A DNA stretch of 64,000 bases from Salinimonas profundi (GTDB lineage Bacteria; Pseudomonadota; Gammaproteobacteria; Enterobacterales; Alteromonadaceae), in NCBI RefSeq assembly GCF_014750655.1, contig NZ_JABBXD010000002.1:573314-637313 (forward strand), given 5' to 3'. The notes beneath the pieces were generated by a model that searched no databases, was not told where the DNA came from, and worked only from the letters and a program-made list of their open reading frames with translations. How positions within the stretch are numbered: position 1 is the first letter of the stretch; every line of letters begins with the position of its first letter. A program made the position numbers and the translations under genes. This document shows, in pieces, positions 45,043 through 55,465 of this stretch.

Positions 45043-45260
45043 GTCATCTTTATCCGTTATCAGCCCGAGTCACACCATTAATGCCCTTACAGCAAAAACG
45101 AAGTCATAGCGTATAAGATAAACTGAGTGTAGACCCCTTTAATTTTTTTAATAATTGTTAATTAGTCGTAGATGAAAGCGGCTGGTAAGCAGGCTCAAGC
45201 ACCTGAATATGCGTCAATACAAACGTCTTCGCTGGAAGACGCCAAACACTGGTGTGTAAA

Positions 45261-45289
45261 ATAAAAACGCCCGGCAATAAAACCGGGCG
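45261..45289 (-). terminator. rho-independent terminator of the fba operon
   Basis: On the minus strand, CGCCCGG with an 8-base loop and CCGGGCG is followed by TTTTTAT, 45 bases after the fba stop. Confidence 0.88.
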
Positions 45290-45333
45290 CATGATTGTTT
45301 ATGAAAGCCTGTCGGCCTTTACGCTAGCGGGTA

Positions 45334-46233
45334 TTAACGTTTAGACGCCTGATAAATCGACTCGATAGCGTCATCCAGCGACTTTTCAAATTCTTCCTGT
45401 GACTGCTGTGCGCTGATTCCTTCTGTCAGAGCACGGGAGAAACTCGCGATCATACCTGTATTTTCAGCCAGCTTTTTATTAGCGTCTTCACGGCTGTAAC
45501 CACCGGAAAGTGCGACTACTTTAATCACTTTGGGGTGATTAATCAGGTCTTGATAAAAATTTGCTTCATCAGGTAATGTCAGTTTCAGCATGACATATTC
45601 ACCATCGCCCAGCGCATCCAGCTGCGTTAGAATCTCCTTTTTCAGGATGGTTTCAGCCTGTGATTTTTCAGCACTATTGATGTCCACTTCAGGCTCAATG
45701 ATAGGAACAAGGCCTGCGGCGATGATTTGACGACCTACCTCGAACTGCTGTTTAACCACTTCTTTGATACCCGCTTCATTGCCCAGTTTGATCACTGAGC
45801 GCATCTTGGTACCAAATACATTTTGAGCGGTGGCTTTTTCCAACAATGAAACCAGTTCAGGCATAGGTTTCATTGTCTGAACACCGTCTTTTTCGTCATT
45901 CAGACCTTTGTCGACTTTGAGGAAAGGCACAACCTGCTTTTCTTCCCACAGATAACGCGCACTCGACTTACCCTCTATCTCACGATCCAGCGTGTTTTCG
46001 AAAAGAATTGCGCCCAGAACGCGATCGCCGTTAAAAGGCTGGCTCGTGATAATGCGCGTACGCATCTGATGCACCATATCAAACATTTCGTCATCATTAC
46101 TGTACTGGGATTCTTCAATCCCATATAGACGAAGTGCTTTGGGCGTACTACCGCCACTTTGATCCAATGCCGCGATAAAACCATCAGCTGTTTTAATTTT
46201 ATCCAGCATAGCGTGCTGTGCTTGTGATGCCAT
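45334..46233 (-). CDS. class I fructose-bisphosphate aldolase
   Basis: The 299-residue enzyme (from the ATG at 46233, AAGGAG upstream) is a Schiff-base aldolase: [52 protein letters not shown] and [14 protein letters not shown] all match the short bacterial class I group related to staphylococcal FdaB. In E. coli the corresponding operon position carries the class II zinc enzyme FbaA. It splits fructose-1,6-bisphosphate in glycolysis and joins trioses in gluconeogenesis. Confidence 0.95.
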   Translation of the reverse strand: MASQAQHAMLDKIKTADGFIAALDQSGGSTPKALRLYGIEESQYSNDDEMFDMVHQMRTRIITSQPFNGDRVLGAILFENTLDREIEGKSSARYLWEEKQVVPFLKVDKGLNDEKDGVQTMKPMPELVSLLEKATAQNVFGTKMRSVIKLGNEAGIKEVVKQQFEVGRQIIAAGLVPIIEPEVDINSAEKSQAETILKKEILTQLDALGDGEYVMLKLTLPDEANFYQDLINHPKVIKVVALSGGYSREDANKKLAENTGMIASFSRALTEGISAQQSQEEFEKSLDDAIESIYQASKR

Positions 46234-46345
46234 GAGCAACACTCCTTATTGTGACTGCTGTAAAGAGCAGGTGTAGGGTTTATAGTTTTTATCGGCGAAC
46301 GTCACTGTCCGCCGAACACAGAATCTCTGTGTGTCGTTGTTTTAT

Positions 46346-47521
46346 TTATTGATTTTTTTCTTCTAAAACAGCGACTGCCGGTAATGTTTTACCCTCTAGA
46401 AACTCCAGAAAGGCTCCACCACCGGTTGAGATGTAAGATATTTTATCAGCGATTTCATATTTATCTACTGCTGCCAGCGTATCGCCACCACCGGCAATTG
46501 AAAACGCATCACTTTGGGCGATCGCTTCTGCGATACCTTTCGTTCCGGCACCGAACTGGTCAAACTCAAACACGCCAACCGGACCGTTCCAGACAATCGT
46601 ACCCGCATTTTTAAGAATAACTTTTAATGCATCTGTGGACTCCGGACCAATATCAAAGATCATGTCATCATCAGCCACTTCCGCAACGGTTTTCAGATGC
46701 GCAGGTTCATCCTCAGAAAACTGCTTTCCGACGACGACATCTGTCGGCACCGGGATATCACCGCCGTTGCTCTGTGCATCTTTTATCAATGATTTAGCTT
46801 CATCGACCAAATCCATTTCCACCAGCGACTTGCCGACATTGTGTCCGTTTGCCGCAATGAAAGTATTTGCAATACCGCCACCTACAATAAGCTGGTCCAC
46901 TTTTTCTGCCAGCGACTTGAGTACCGTCAGTTTAGTTGACACTTTAGAGCCGCCGACGATAGCCACCATCGGGCGTTTGGGGTTGTCCAGAGCCTTGCCC
47001 AACGCATCAAGTTCTGCTGCCAGAAGCGGCCCGGCACAGGCTTTAGGGGCAAACTTTGCCACACCATGGGTAGAGGCCTGGGCTCTGTGCGCGGTGCCAA
47101 ATGCGTCCATCACGAAGATATCGCACAATGACGCATACTGCTTCGCCAGCGTGTCGTCATCTTTTTTCTCGCCCTTGTTAAACCGGACATTTTCAAGAAT
47201 AACCAACTCACCCGGCTGAACATCCACACCGTCGAGATAGTCTTTAACCAGTCTTACTTCAACATCAAGCGCGTCATTCAGATAATCGACGACCGGCTGA
47301 AGCGAGAATTCAGATTCAGGCTCACCTTCGGTGGGACGTCCCAGATGCGACATCACCATCACCGCCGCGCCGGCGTCCAGCGCCTTCTGAATAGTCGGCA
47401 TTGATGCCTTAATTCGTGCATCAGAGGTCACCGCGCCGTTTTTTACCGGCACATTGAGATCCTGACGGATTAACACCCGCTGCCCCTGCAACGAGAAATC
47501 CTGCATAGTTGGTATAGCCAT
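46346..47521 (-). CDS. pgk: phosphoglycerate kinase
   Basis: The 391-residue enzyme has [15 protein letters not shown] and the substrate-binding [14 protein letters not shown] at the N-terminus. The hinge and nucleotide-binding regions follow ([65 protein letters not shown]). It makes ATP from 1,3-bisphosphoglycerate. It lies between epd and the aldolase in a conserved order. Confidence 0.97.
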   Translation of the reverse strand: MAIPTMQDFSLQGQRVLIRQDLNVPVKNGAVTSDARIKASMPTIQKALDAGAAVMVMSHLGRPTEGEPESEFSLQPVVDYLNDALDVEVRLVKDYLDGVDVQPGELVILENVRFNKGEKKDDDTLAKQYASLCDIFVMDAFGTAHRAQASTHGVAKFAPKACAGPLLAAELDALGKALDNPKRPMVAIVGGSKVSTKLTVLKSLAEKVDQLIVGGGIANTFIAANGHNVGKSLVEMDLVDEAKSLIKDAQSNGGDIPVPTDVVVGKQFSEDEPAHLKTVAEVADDDMIFDIGPESTDALKVILKNAGTIVWNGPVGVFEFDQFGAGTKGIAEAIAQSDAFSIAGGGDTLAAVDKYEIADKISYISTGGGAFLEFLEGKTLPAVAVLEEKNQ

Positions 47522-47573
47522 AACGTCTCCCTAATAGCGTTAGAGTGCTGTTTTGGTCACAGCAAACAAAAAT

Positions 47574-48593
47574 TTATCCTGCACTACCCGCATGATACAT
47601 CGCCTGAGCAGTATCAATCATACGATTAGCGAATCCCCACTCATTGTCACACCAGACCAATGTCTTGGTTAACTGTCCGTGACTGACACGCGTTTGTGTT
47701 CCATCAACAATACAAGAGTGCGGATCGTGATTAAAATCTACCGAAACCAGCGGTTCTTCGGTGTAATCCAAAATACCGGACAAGCGACCTTGCCTGGCCT
47801 GTTTAAATACAGCATTCACCTGATCAATACACACATCTTGCGCCAGTGTGACGCTTAAATCCATTGCGGTGACGTTGATAGTGGGCACACGAACCGCAAT
47901 GGCTTCGAATTTACCGGCAAACTTTGGCAAAATTCGCTCGATGCCGCGGGCAAGGCGCGTATCTACCGGAATAATCGACTGACTGGCAGCACGGGTTCTG
48001 CGCAAGTCATCATGATAAGCATCAATGACCATCTGGTCGTGCATGGAAGAATGAATGGTTGTGATGGTGCCGCTTTGTACACCGAAGTGCTTATCAAGCA
48101 CCTGAATGACCGGCACGATACAATTTGTCGTACATGATCCGTTCGACACCAGACGATGCTCTGGCAATAATGTATCTTCATTACTACCAAAAATGATGGT
48201 GTTATCTAAATCATTACTGCCGGGCTGCGAAAAAAGTACCTTACCTGCACCGGCTGCAATATGCTTTTGGCCGGCTTCGCGATCGGCGTACACGCCGGTA
48301 CATTCAAGTACAATGTCTACCGCCAGCTCTTTCCATGGCAAGTTATCAATATTCTCACAAGCGGTAAGCGCGATGCTATCGCCTGCCACCTGTAACGTTG
48401 TATTTTTCAATGCCACATCAAAAGGAAACCGCCCGTGGGCGGTATCATATTTTAACAAATGCGCCACGCCCTCTGGCTTGGCTATCTCATTAATTGCAAC
48501 AACACGTATGTGTTGATTGCGCCCTGTTTCATACAGGGCGCGTAACACATTGCGTCCAATGCGGCCAAAGCCGTTGATGGCAACTCTTACCAT
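47574..48593 (-). CDS. epd: erythrose-4-phosphate dehydrogenase
   Basis: The 339-residue protein has the GAPDH fold ([20 protein letters not shown] and catalytic Cys in [17 protein letters not shown]). Its diagnostic sequences [20 protein letters not shown] and [18 protein letters not shown] are those of Epd, not GapA. Epd supplies 4-phosphoerythronate for pyridoxal phosphate synthesis. It lies downstream of tkt, as expected. Confidence 0.93.
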   Translation of the reverse strand: MVRVAINGFGRIGRNVLRALYETGRNQHIRVVAINEIAKPEGVAHLLKYDTAHGRFPFDVALKNTTLQVAGDSIALTACENIDNLPWKELAVDIVLECTGVYADREAGQKHIAAGAGKVLFSQPGSNDLDNTIIFGSNEDTLLPEHRLVSNGSCTTNCIVPVIQVLDKHFGVQSGTITTIHSSMHDQMVIDAYHDDLRRTRAASQSIIPVDTRLARGIERILPKFAGKFEAIAVRVPTINVTAMDLSVTLAQDVCIDQVNAVFKQARQGRLSGILDYTEEPLVSVDFNHDPHSCIVDGTQTRVSHGQLTKTLVWCDNEWGFANRMIDTAQAMYHAGSAG

Positions 48594-48605
48594 TAACCGT
48601 TCGGC

Positions 48606-50600
48606 CTACAGCAGCGATTTAGCAGCATCGACCACTGCGTCAGTCGTGATATTGAAGTGCGCAAATAAATCACCTGCCGGCGCAGACTCGCCAAAGGTGT
48701 CCATGCCAACAATTGCACCGGTATAACCCACATATTTATACCAGCTGTCTTTTGACAGGGCCTCTACCGCTACCCGACGACTGACCGCAGCTGGTAATAC
48801 ACTTTCGCGGTATTCGGCAGACTGACTGTCAAATACATCGGTAGATGGCATCGACACAACGCGTACTTTGGTTCCCTGCTCAGACAGCGTTTGCGCAGCC
48901 TCAACAGCAAGTTGAACTTCAGAGCCCGTACCAATCAGAATGACATCCGGCGTACCTTCACAATCTTTCAGAATGTAGCCGCCTTTTTCAATCAGCTTGA
49001 CCTGCTCAGCGGTACGTTCCTGTTGCGGTACGCCCTGACGGGTAAAGACCAGCGTTGTGGGGCCGTCTTCACGCAGTATTGCCTGCTTCCAGGCGACCGC
49101 TGACTCGACCTGGTCACATGGACGCCAGTTATCCAGATTCGGTGTAGAACGTAATGCCACCATTTGCTCGACAGGCTGGTGTGTCGGGCCATCTTCGCCC
49201 AGTCCGATGGAATCGTGCGTATAAACAAAAATGCCCGGCGACTTCATCAAAGCGGCCATGCGTACGGCATTACGGGCATACTCCATGAACATCAGGAACG
49301 TGGCACCATAGGCTTTAAAGCCGCCGTGCAGACTAATACCATTCATCATGGCCGACATGGCAAATTCGCGTACCCCGTAGTAAATATAGTTACCGCTGGC
49401 ATCACCGGTTTCCACGCCTTTACTGTCATCCCATAGCGTCAGGTTAGATGCTGCCAAATCGGCTGAACCACCCAGCAGTTCAGGCAGTACCGGGCCGTAA
49501 GCATTCAGCGTTGCCTGAGAGGCCTTACGGGTTGCCACGGTTTCAGGGTTTGCCTGTAACTTAGCAATGTATTCATCTGCAACTTCAACAAAATTTTCCG
49601 GCGCTTTATTCGCCACACGACGTTCAAACTCGGCGGCCAGCTCAGGGTACGCTTTCTTATAGTCTGCAAAGGCGGCTTCCCAGTCAGATTGGGCTTTTTG
49701 TCCGCGCTCCTTGGCATCCCATTCAGCATAGACATCTGACGGCACTTCAAAGGCTGGAGCAGTCCAGCCCAGCTCCTTACGGGTAAGTTCAATTTCATCT
49801 TCACCCAGCGCTGCACCGTGTGAGCTTTCTTTACCTTGTTTGTTTGGCGAGCCAAAACCGATAATGGTTTTACAGATAATCAGTGTTGGCTGCGTTGTAT
49901 TGGCCTGCGCCTCTTCTATAGCTTTTCTGACCTGATCAGCATCGTGACCGTCAACGTGCTCAATCACCTGCCAGTTGTAGGACTTAAAGCGAGCCGCTGT
50001 GTCATCGGTAAACCATCCCTCAACTTCTCCGTCAATAGAGATACCGTTGTCATCATAAAAGGCAATCAGCTTACCCAGGCCGAGTGTGCCTGCCAGCGAA
50101 CAGCTTTCATGTGAGATACCTTCCATCAGACAGCCATCGCCTAAAAAGGTATACGTGTGGTGATCAACAATGGCGTGGTTGTCGCGGTTAAACTGAGCGG
50201 CAAGTACTTTTTCCGCCAGCGCCATACCAACAGCATTACTCAGACCCTGGCCCAGCGGACCGGTAGTGGTTTCAACGCCCGGTGTATAGCCATATTCAGG
50301 ATGGCCCGGTGTTTTTGAATGCAACTGGCGGAAGTTTTTCAATTCTTCGATTGGCAGATCATAGCCGGTAAGATGCAGCAGTGAGTACAGCAGCATTGAG
50401 CCATGACCATTTGACAGCACAAACCGGTCGCGGTTTGCCCATTGTGGATTAGTAGGATTGTGCGACATGTAATCACACCACAGAACCTGCGCAATATCGG
50501 CCATTCCCATAGGCGCACCGGGGTGGCCTGATTTAGCTTTTTGTACCGCGTCCATACTAAGGGCACGAACAGCATTGGCGAGTTCTCGACGAGTGGGCAT
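48606..50600 (-). CDS. tkt: transketolase
   Basis: From the ATG at 50600 (GGAG ribosome site) the enzyme has 664 residues. The thiamine diphosphate site appears as [14 protein letters not shown] and [13 protein letters not shown], the substrate histidines in [15 protein letters not shown] and [15 protein letters not shown], and the pyrimidine domain in [18 protein letters not shown]. It transfers two-carbon units in the pentose phosphate pathway and provides erythrose-4-phosphate, the substrate of Epd next door. Confidence 0.97.
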   Translation of the reverse strand: MPTRRELANAVRALSMDAVQKAKSGHPGAPMGMADIAQVLWCDYMSHNPTNPQWANRDRFVLSNGHGSMLLYSLLHLTGYDLPIEELKNFRQLHSKTPGHPEYGYTPGVETTTGPLGQGLSNAVGMALAEKVLAAQFNRDNHAIVDHHTYTFLGDGCLMEGISHESCSLAGTLGLGKLIAFYDDNGISIDGEVEGWFTDDTAARFKSYNWQVIEHVDGHDADQVRKAIEEAQANTTQPTLIICKTIIGFGSPNKQGKESSHGAALGEDEIELTRKELGWTAPAFEVPSDVYAEWDAKERGQKAQSDWEAAFADYKKAYPELAAEFERRVANKAPENFVEVADEYIAKLQANPETVATRKASQATLNAYGPVLPELLGGSADLAASNLTLWDDSKGVETGDASGNYIYYGVREFAMSAMMNGISLHGGFKAYGATFLMFMEYARNAVRMAALMKSPGIFVYTHDSIGLGEDGPTHQPVEQMVALRSTPNLDNWRPCDQVESAVAWKQAILREDGPTTLVFTRQGVPQQERTAEQVKLIEKGGYILKDCEGTPDVILIGTGSEVQLAVEAAQTLSEQGTKVRVVSMPSTDVFDSQSAEYRESVLPAAVSRRVAVEALSKDSWYKYVGYTGAIVGMDTFGESAPAGDLFAHFNITTDAVVDAAKSLL

Positions 50601-50820
50601 GTTATCTCCTGATTTTGTTCCTACGGACAAAAACATACGTAAGCAGTATTTTTTAGCTCACAGAAATGTTGTGACCGCTGTTTTAACAGTAAAACTATTT
50701 TTACCTAACCACCTGCCCACTGCAATGTGTTTCGTTAAGGCAGGCTGGTTTATGCAAATTTGATAAGCGATTGAATAAAAAACATCACAGATGTCAACCA
50801 AACGTAACAAATGGACTTTT

Positions 50821-50844
50821 AGACGTCCAGAAGTAGAGACTGGT
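50821..50844 (+). promoter_or_regulatory. tandem MetJ boxes overlapping the metK promoter
   Basis: Three contiguous 8-mers, AGACGTCC, AGAAGTAG and AGACTGGT, match the AGACGTCT met box at 7, 5 and 5 positions. A TATACT -10 box is at 50849-50854, so bound MetJ would block transcription when SAM is high. Confidence 0.7.
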
Positions 50845-50904
50845 AATTTATACTGAATCGCGTACAATCCACACCTTTAAAGTGTCACATTTTACGGAGA
50901 CGTT

Positions 50905-52050
50905 ATGGCAACGCAGTTATTTACCTCCGAATCGGTCTCAGAAGGCCACCCGGATAAAATTGCAGATCAAATCTCTGATGCCGTTCTAGATGCAATCTTA
51001 GAGCAGGATCCGCGTGCGCGGGTTGCCTGCGAAACTTATGTAAAAACCGGCATGGTACTGGTGGGTGGTGAAATTACCACCTCAGCATGGGTTGATATTG
51101 AAGAACTGACCCGTCAGACCGTCAAAGATATTGGCTATACACATTCTGATATGGGCTTCGATGCTGACTCGTGTGCCATACTCAATGCGATAGGTAAGCA
51201 ATCCCCGGATATTAATCAGGGTGTAGATCGCGCTGCTCCGGAAGAACAGGGAGCCGGTGATCAGGGTCTGATGTTTGGTTATGCCAGTAACGAAACTGAC
51301 GTTCTAATGCCTGCGCCAATTACCTACGCACACCGATTAGTACAAAAACAGGCCGAGGTACGTAAGTCAGGAAAACTGGATTTTCTGCGTCCGGATGCCA
51401 AAAGTCAGGTGACCTTTGTTTACGAAAATAATCAACCTGTCGGCGTTGATGCGGTGGTATTGTCCACCCAGCATTGCGATAGCGTCACCACTGAACAGGT
51501 TCGCGAAGCGGTGATGGAAGAAATCATCAAACCAGTGCTGCCAGAGCAGTGGCTTACTGACCGTACCCGCTTTCACATTAATCCCACCGGCCGTTTTGTC
51601 ATCGGTGGACCAATGGGTGACTGCGGCCTGACGGGGCGCAAAATTATTGTAGATACTTACGGCGGCATGGCGCGTCACGGCGGCGGTGCTTTCTCAGGTA
51701 AAGATCCGTCCAAAGTTGACCGCTCTGCCGCCTATGCCGGACGCTACGTAGCCAAAAATATTGTGGCTGCGGGACTGGCGGATCGGTGCGAGATTCAAAT
51801 CTCCTATGCCATAGGTGTCGCCGAGCCGACATCCATCAGCATTGAAACCTTCGGTACCGGTAAAGTGGATGAACAGACGCTGGTGGCGCTGGTGCGCGAG
51901 CATTTTGACTTACGCCCTTATGGTCTTATTAAGATGCTGGACTTAGAGCGCCCTATTTTTCGTCAGACTGCTGCTTACGGTCATTTCGGTCGTGATGCTT
52001 TTCCCTGGGAAAATACAGATAAAGCAGAGGCACTCAAAGCAGCCCTGTAA
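50905..52050 (+). CDS. metK: S-adenosylmethionine synthetase
   Basis: The 381-residue enzyme makes SAM from methionine and [23 protein letters not shown] begins the protein. Other conserved blocks are [15 protein letters not shown], the P-loop-like [20 protein letters not shown] and the C-terminal [11 protein letters not shown]. It is preceded by MetJ boxes and followed by a terminator, so it is transcribed alone. Confidence 0.98.
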   Translation: MATQLFTSESVSEGHPDKIADQISDAVLDAILEQDPRARVACETYVKTGMVLVGGEITTSAWVDIEELTRQTVKDIGYTHSDMGFDADSCAILNAIGKQSPDINQGVDRAAPEEQGAGDQGLMFGYASNETDVLMPAPITYAHRLVQKQAEVRKSGKLDFLRPDAKSQVTFVYENNQPVGVDAVVLSTQHCDSVTTEQVREAVMEEIIKPVLPEQWLTDRTRFHINPTGRFVIGGPMGDCGLTGRKIIVDTYGGMARHGGGAFSGKDPSKVDRSAAYAGRYVAKNIVAAGLADRCEIQISYAIGVAEPTSISIETFGTGKVDEQTLVALVREHFDLRPYGLIKMLDLERPIFRQTAAYGHFGRDAFPWENTDKAEALKAAL

Positions 52051-52060
52051 TATTACGCTG

Positions 52061-52089
52061 CCGGCTCAGCATTCTGAGCCGGTATTTTT
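52061..52089 (+). terminator. rho-independent terminator of metK
   Basis: A perfect 9-bp stem CCGGCTCAG/CTGAGCCGG with a CATT loop is followed by TATTTTTG. Confidence 0.9.
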
Positions 52090-52164
52090 GTTTGCACATC
52101 AACCACCTCTTTATCCTTCCCCCTGCCCCCCGTTGTCACTGCACTGTTCAATTGTTAAACTTTA

Positions 52165-52187
52165 AAGTGATGAAAAAACGATCACTT
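52165..52187. repeat. inverted repeat upstream of the small outer-membrane protein
   Basis: AAGTGAT and ATCACTT are perfect inverted 7-mers separated by 9 bases, a size suitable for a dimeric regulator. They lie about 150 bases upstream of the gene at 52333. Confidence 0.35.
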
Positions 52188-52332
52188 AAATAAATTTCAA
52201 CGTAGGAAATTTGTACTAAATGATAAAAATATATACCGCCACTTCCTCGCGAATCTGGGGTATCACATTATTATAAAAAGACACGCCGTATTATGCGGTC
52301 AGGGCATTTACTCAACGTTCGGATGTCGCTTT

Positions 52333-52833
52333 ATGAAAGGTAAATATCTTTTATTTGCTCTAGCAAGCGCTTTAAGTACATCGGCTATTGCTGAAGAAGG
52401 CTTTAATTTCAAGCCGTTATCTTCGCAGGTAGATATTGTGAAGCAGGAATATCAGGCGGATGTATACTACAGAAATTATCGCTTGCCGAACTGGTCATTC
52501 GGGCTGAAATACGAGCGCGAAATGCCTTATCACCCCCTGTGGATTGACGCGATTGAAACATATCGGCCAGTAGACTCAATAAGACTACTGGCAAGACGTG
52601 CGCTACCTACAGCAAAATCACAGCGTGTTTTCGCTGCACTGCAAACCAGTAACAATCAAAACTACCAGTCCGTTCAACAGGTTTACATCCCCGATAATGC
52701 CGGTGTGGCGGCAAGTCTGGGTTGGGAACTGGGTGATGCTAACCGCTTCAATATGGCGGTTGAATATGAGTATCGCGCAGTCGGTGAGCTGGATATCTCA
52801 AGTATTGAGCTGGGCGTAAAGTATCATTTTTAA
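52333..52833 (+). CDS. small exported beta-strand-rich protein
   Basis: The 166-residue product has a signal peptide (1-20, SAIA). The mature part has alternating strands (WSFGLKYEREM, SIRLLARRAL, NRFNMAVEYEYRAV) and ends in LGVKYHF, a C-terminal Phe typical of outer-membrane barrels. It is short for a barrel (perhaps six to eight strands). No family is recognised. Confidence 0.7.
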   Translation: MKGKYLLFALASALSTSAIAEEGFNFKPLSSQVDIVKQEYQADVYYRNYRLPNWSFGLKYEREMPYHPLWIDAIETYRPVDSIRLLARRALPTAKSQRVFAALQTSNNQNYQSVQQVYIPDNAGVAASLGWELGDANRFNMAVEYEYRAVGELDISSIELGVKYHF

Positions 52834-52853
52834 TCTTTACCCGCCGTTTGTTT

Positions 52854-53561
52854 CTAACTGCCTGATGAAGAGATTAAATGCCCGACAATTGCCTCGACGT
52901 GAATATCGGTGGTATCAAACAGCCTGAAAGGCACATCATCACTGTTTATAAGCAAACCAATTTCGGTGCAGCCAAGGATGAATCCTGTCACTCCCTGTGC
53001 GGCCAGCGAATGCATAATCGCTAAAAAGCGCTGTTTTGCCATAGAGGTAACTTGCCCCTGACAAAGCTCATCGTAAATGATTCTGTGAATGTCCTCGCGC
53101 TCATTTTTTGCCGGCACCGTTACCGTTAGCCCCCTGTTCTGCAATTCGCCACGATAAAAATCCGCTTCCATTGTAAAGCGGGTCCCCAGCAGGCCAACAT
53201 GCTTATGCTTTGCGTTTATGCAGGCACTGGCAGTATTTGATATCAGATTAATAAGAGGAACAGAAATGGCTGAGGTAACCGCGGGTGCACAGCGATGCAT
53301 GGTATTGGTGGCAATAGCGACAGCTGAGGCGCCGGCAGCTTCCAGCCGACAGGCGGTATCAGCCATGAGCCTATCCAGCTTGTCCCACTGCCCGCGATGC
53401 TGCCAGTCGCAAATACTTGCAAAATCAAGGCTATGAATCAGTAAGTCAGCACTGTGCATACCGCCCAGCCGCGTAGCGATCTGCTGGTTGGCTTTTTTAT
53501 AGTAAAGCAGGGTGGACTCCCAGCTCATCCCGCCAATTATCCCTACACGTTGTTGCTTCAT
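52854..53561 (-). CDS. aspartate/glutamate racemase family protein, YgeA-like
   Basis: I place the start at the ATG at 53561, where the sequence MKQQRVGIIGGMSWESTLLY aligns with the N-terminus of E. coli YgeA; a TTG at 53585 would add eight residues. The 235-residue protein has FILGCTEIGLLI with the catalytic Cys, but the first site reads AIATNTMHRC with Thr where most family members have Cys. YgeA, an L-Asp/L-Glu racemase, has the same Thr, so this is an atypical site rather than inactivation. Confidence 0.85.
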   Translation of the reverse strand: MKQQRVGIIGGMSWESTLLYYKKANQQIATRLGGMHSADLLIHSLDFASICDWQHRGQWDKLDRLMADTACRLEAAGASAVAIATNTMHRCAPAVTSAISVPLINLISNTASACINAKHKHVGLLGTRFTMEADFYRGELQNRGLTVTVPAKNEREDIHRIIYDELCQGQVTSMAKQRFLAIMHSLAAQGVTGFILGCTEIGLLINSDDVPFRLFDTTDIHVEAIVGHLISSSGS

Positions 53562-53594
53562 TGCTGTCATGGATGATGTTGTCAAAACCTTGGG

Positions 53595-54089
53595 TTAACG
53601 ATGACTTAATGACTGCATATACGTCAGCTGAATAAGCTCAGCATCAGAGCTGGCGCGATGACGCCGGTCATTGAACTGTGTCAGCAGTTGCTCTTTTACT
53701 TTGTCCCATACATCCATTTGCTGCTCTTTGAGCAAAAAATCCAGTGACGATACTCTGAAGTTCATCGACACGCCTGCAGCATCAAACAACTTAATCAGCC
53801 AGGGATAGTCTACCACCCAACCATCACAGTATACGATCGGCGTATCAATAAAATCGTTAAGCTTTTGACAAACCTCAGTGGCCGCCTGACCATAGGTATA
53901 TAGATCGTCCCGACTGATACCGTGAAGCTGCTGTGCCTGCTCATCCCAGTGATGCCAGTCGTCAGCGGGTTTAATTAAACTGCAGAAGCGCTCACCGTCC
54001 GCACGAATGACGCCTACCTCAACCGGATAGCTTTTCGCACCAAATCCGGATGCCTCTATATCGATAATTGTCGGGGGTAACTGCGACAT
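53595..54089 (-). CDS. DEDD-type 3'-5' exonuclease
   Basis: The 164-residue protein from the ATG at 54089 has the first exonuclease motif TIIDIEASGFG (Asp-Glu), a second Asp in VVYCDGWVVDYPWL-type sequence at 53815-53860, and RHRASSDAELIQL at the end with the catalytic His and Asp (DEDDh type). It probably degrades single-stranded DNA or RNA ends; the substrate is unknown. A start at 54128 is also open. It lies 9 bases from the racemase gene. Confidence 0.78.
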   Translation of the reverse strand: MSQLPPTIIDIEASGFGAKSYPVEVGVIRADGERFCSLIKPADDWHHWDEQAQQLHGISRDDLYTYGQAATEVCQKLNDFIDTPIVYCDGWVVDYPWLIKLFDAAGVSMNFRVSSLDFLLKEQQMDVWDKVKEQLLTQFNDRRHRASSDAELIQLTYMQSLSHR

Positions 54090-54271
54090 ATGTGCGTATT
54101 CTCCTGGCGCTTTCACTGAAAAATTCACACACTGCGGCGTGATCGGACATTAAGATCTCAAGCATCAAAGTGTTATATTAAAAAAAATTCACACCATAAG
54201 TATAATTGCCTCGCACAAATAAGACGCTATGCTTCTACTACCTAACTTATTTGTCTGAAAGATTTATATTG

Positions 54272-55462
54272 ATGGCTGTCCGTAATTATTTGTTTCTCAT
54301 CTGCTTATTACTGTCTTTTTATGTAGTGGGATCGGTGCAGTCAGCGACGCCATCAAACGCACCACTGGTTATCGCCGTCGACGCAGATTTCAGCACTGTA
54401 GCCGCAGAAGGCGGTGAAGCGATTTATCGTGGCGCCCGGTTGGCGGTGGAAAATATTAATGAACAAGGCGGATTGTTGGGCCATCCGCTCAAGCTGGTTC
54501 GCTCTGACCACAGGGGCAATCCAGGCCGTGGTATCGCAAATATTAATCAATTGGCTGAGACGGAAAATCTGCTAGCCGTCATCGGCGGTGTACACACGCC
54601 AGTCGCTATGGCCCAGCTCGATGCAATACACAAGCATAATCTGCTTTATCTGGGCGCGTGGGCGGCGGGCACGCCAGTTGTTGATAACGGCTATGCCCCC
54701 AACAATGTTTTCAGGGTGTCGATTCGTGACAGCGAGGCAGCCAGTGTATTACTTCAGCATGCCAAATCCCGCGGACTCCATCGTGTAGCATTAGTGCTGG
54801 AGCGAACAGGCTGGGGGCGCTCCAATCATGATTCACTGCATGAGGCGGCCGCAAAACTGGATATCGACATTGTTAAAGTGACCTGGATAAACTGGCAGCA
54901 GTCAACATTTGCTCAGGATGCTGGCGCCATTGCTGACACCAACGCACAAGCTATTATTCTGGTGGCTAATGCTCCAGAATCGGCGGTAGTCGCACGCGCC
55001 GTTAAAAAACAATTTCCCGGGCCAATGCCAATTATTGCCCATTGGGGCCTGGCTGGCGGGGACTTTGTATCAATGCTTTCACTTCCTGTCCTGGCGACAA
55101 TGGATATCAGTGTAATTCAGACATTCAGCTTTTTGCATCAATCCAACCCTGAGGCGCAATCTTTATTCACGCAGTACAAAAACCGATACGATAATGCTAT
55201 TTCTCCTGAGTCTGTTCCGGCTGTGGTGGGCCTGGCCCATGCCTACGATTTAGTACACTTGCTGGCCACCGCGGTAAAGAGCGCTGAGTGTAAAAATACT
55301 GACGTTGTGCGCGATGCACTGGAAAACCTGCCTGCTATTCAGGGCGCAGTAAAACGCTATAGTCCGGCTTTTAGTTCCACGCGACATGATGCACTATGGT
55401 CGGATGATTACTTTATGTCACGTTTTGATAACATGGGAAATCTTATTCCCTATACGAGATAG
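54272..55462 (+). CDS. type-I periplasmic binding protein (Leu/Ile/Val-like)
   Basis: From the ATG at 54272 the protein has 396 residues with a signal peptide (about 1-25, VQSA). The fold is that of amino-acid/amide binding proteins: APLVIAVDADFSTVAAEGG, YRGARLAVENINEQGGLLGH, LAVIGGVHTPVAMAQLDAI. No ABC transporter genes are adjacent. A hybrid sensor kinase starts three bases after the stop, so it is likely a sensory partner rather than an uptake protein. Confidence 0.88.
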   Translation: MAVRNYLFLICLLLSFYVVGSVQSATPSNAPLVIAVDADFSTVAAEGGEAIYRGARLAVENINEQGGLLGHPLKLVRSDHRGNPGRGIANINQLAETENLLAVIGGVHTPVAMAQLDAIHKHNLLYLGAWAAGTPVVDNGYAPNNVFRVSIRDSEAASVLLQHAKSRGLHRVALVLERTGWGRSNHDSLHEAAAKLDIDIVKVTWINWQQSTFAQDAGAIADTNAQAIILVANAPESAVVARAVKKQFPGPMPIIAHWGLAGGDFVSMLSLPVLATMDISVIQTFSFLHQSNPEAQSLFTQYKNRYDNAISPESVPAVVGLAHAYDLVHLLATAVKSAECKNTDVVRDALENLPAIQGAVKRYSPAFSSTRHDALWSDDYFMSRFDNMGNLIPYTR

Positions 55463-55465
55463 CTG

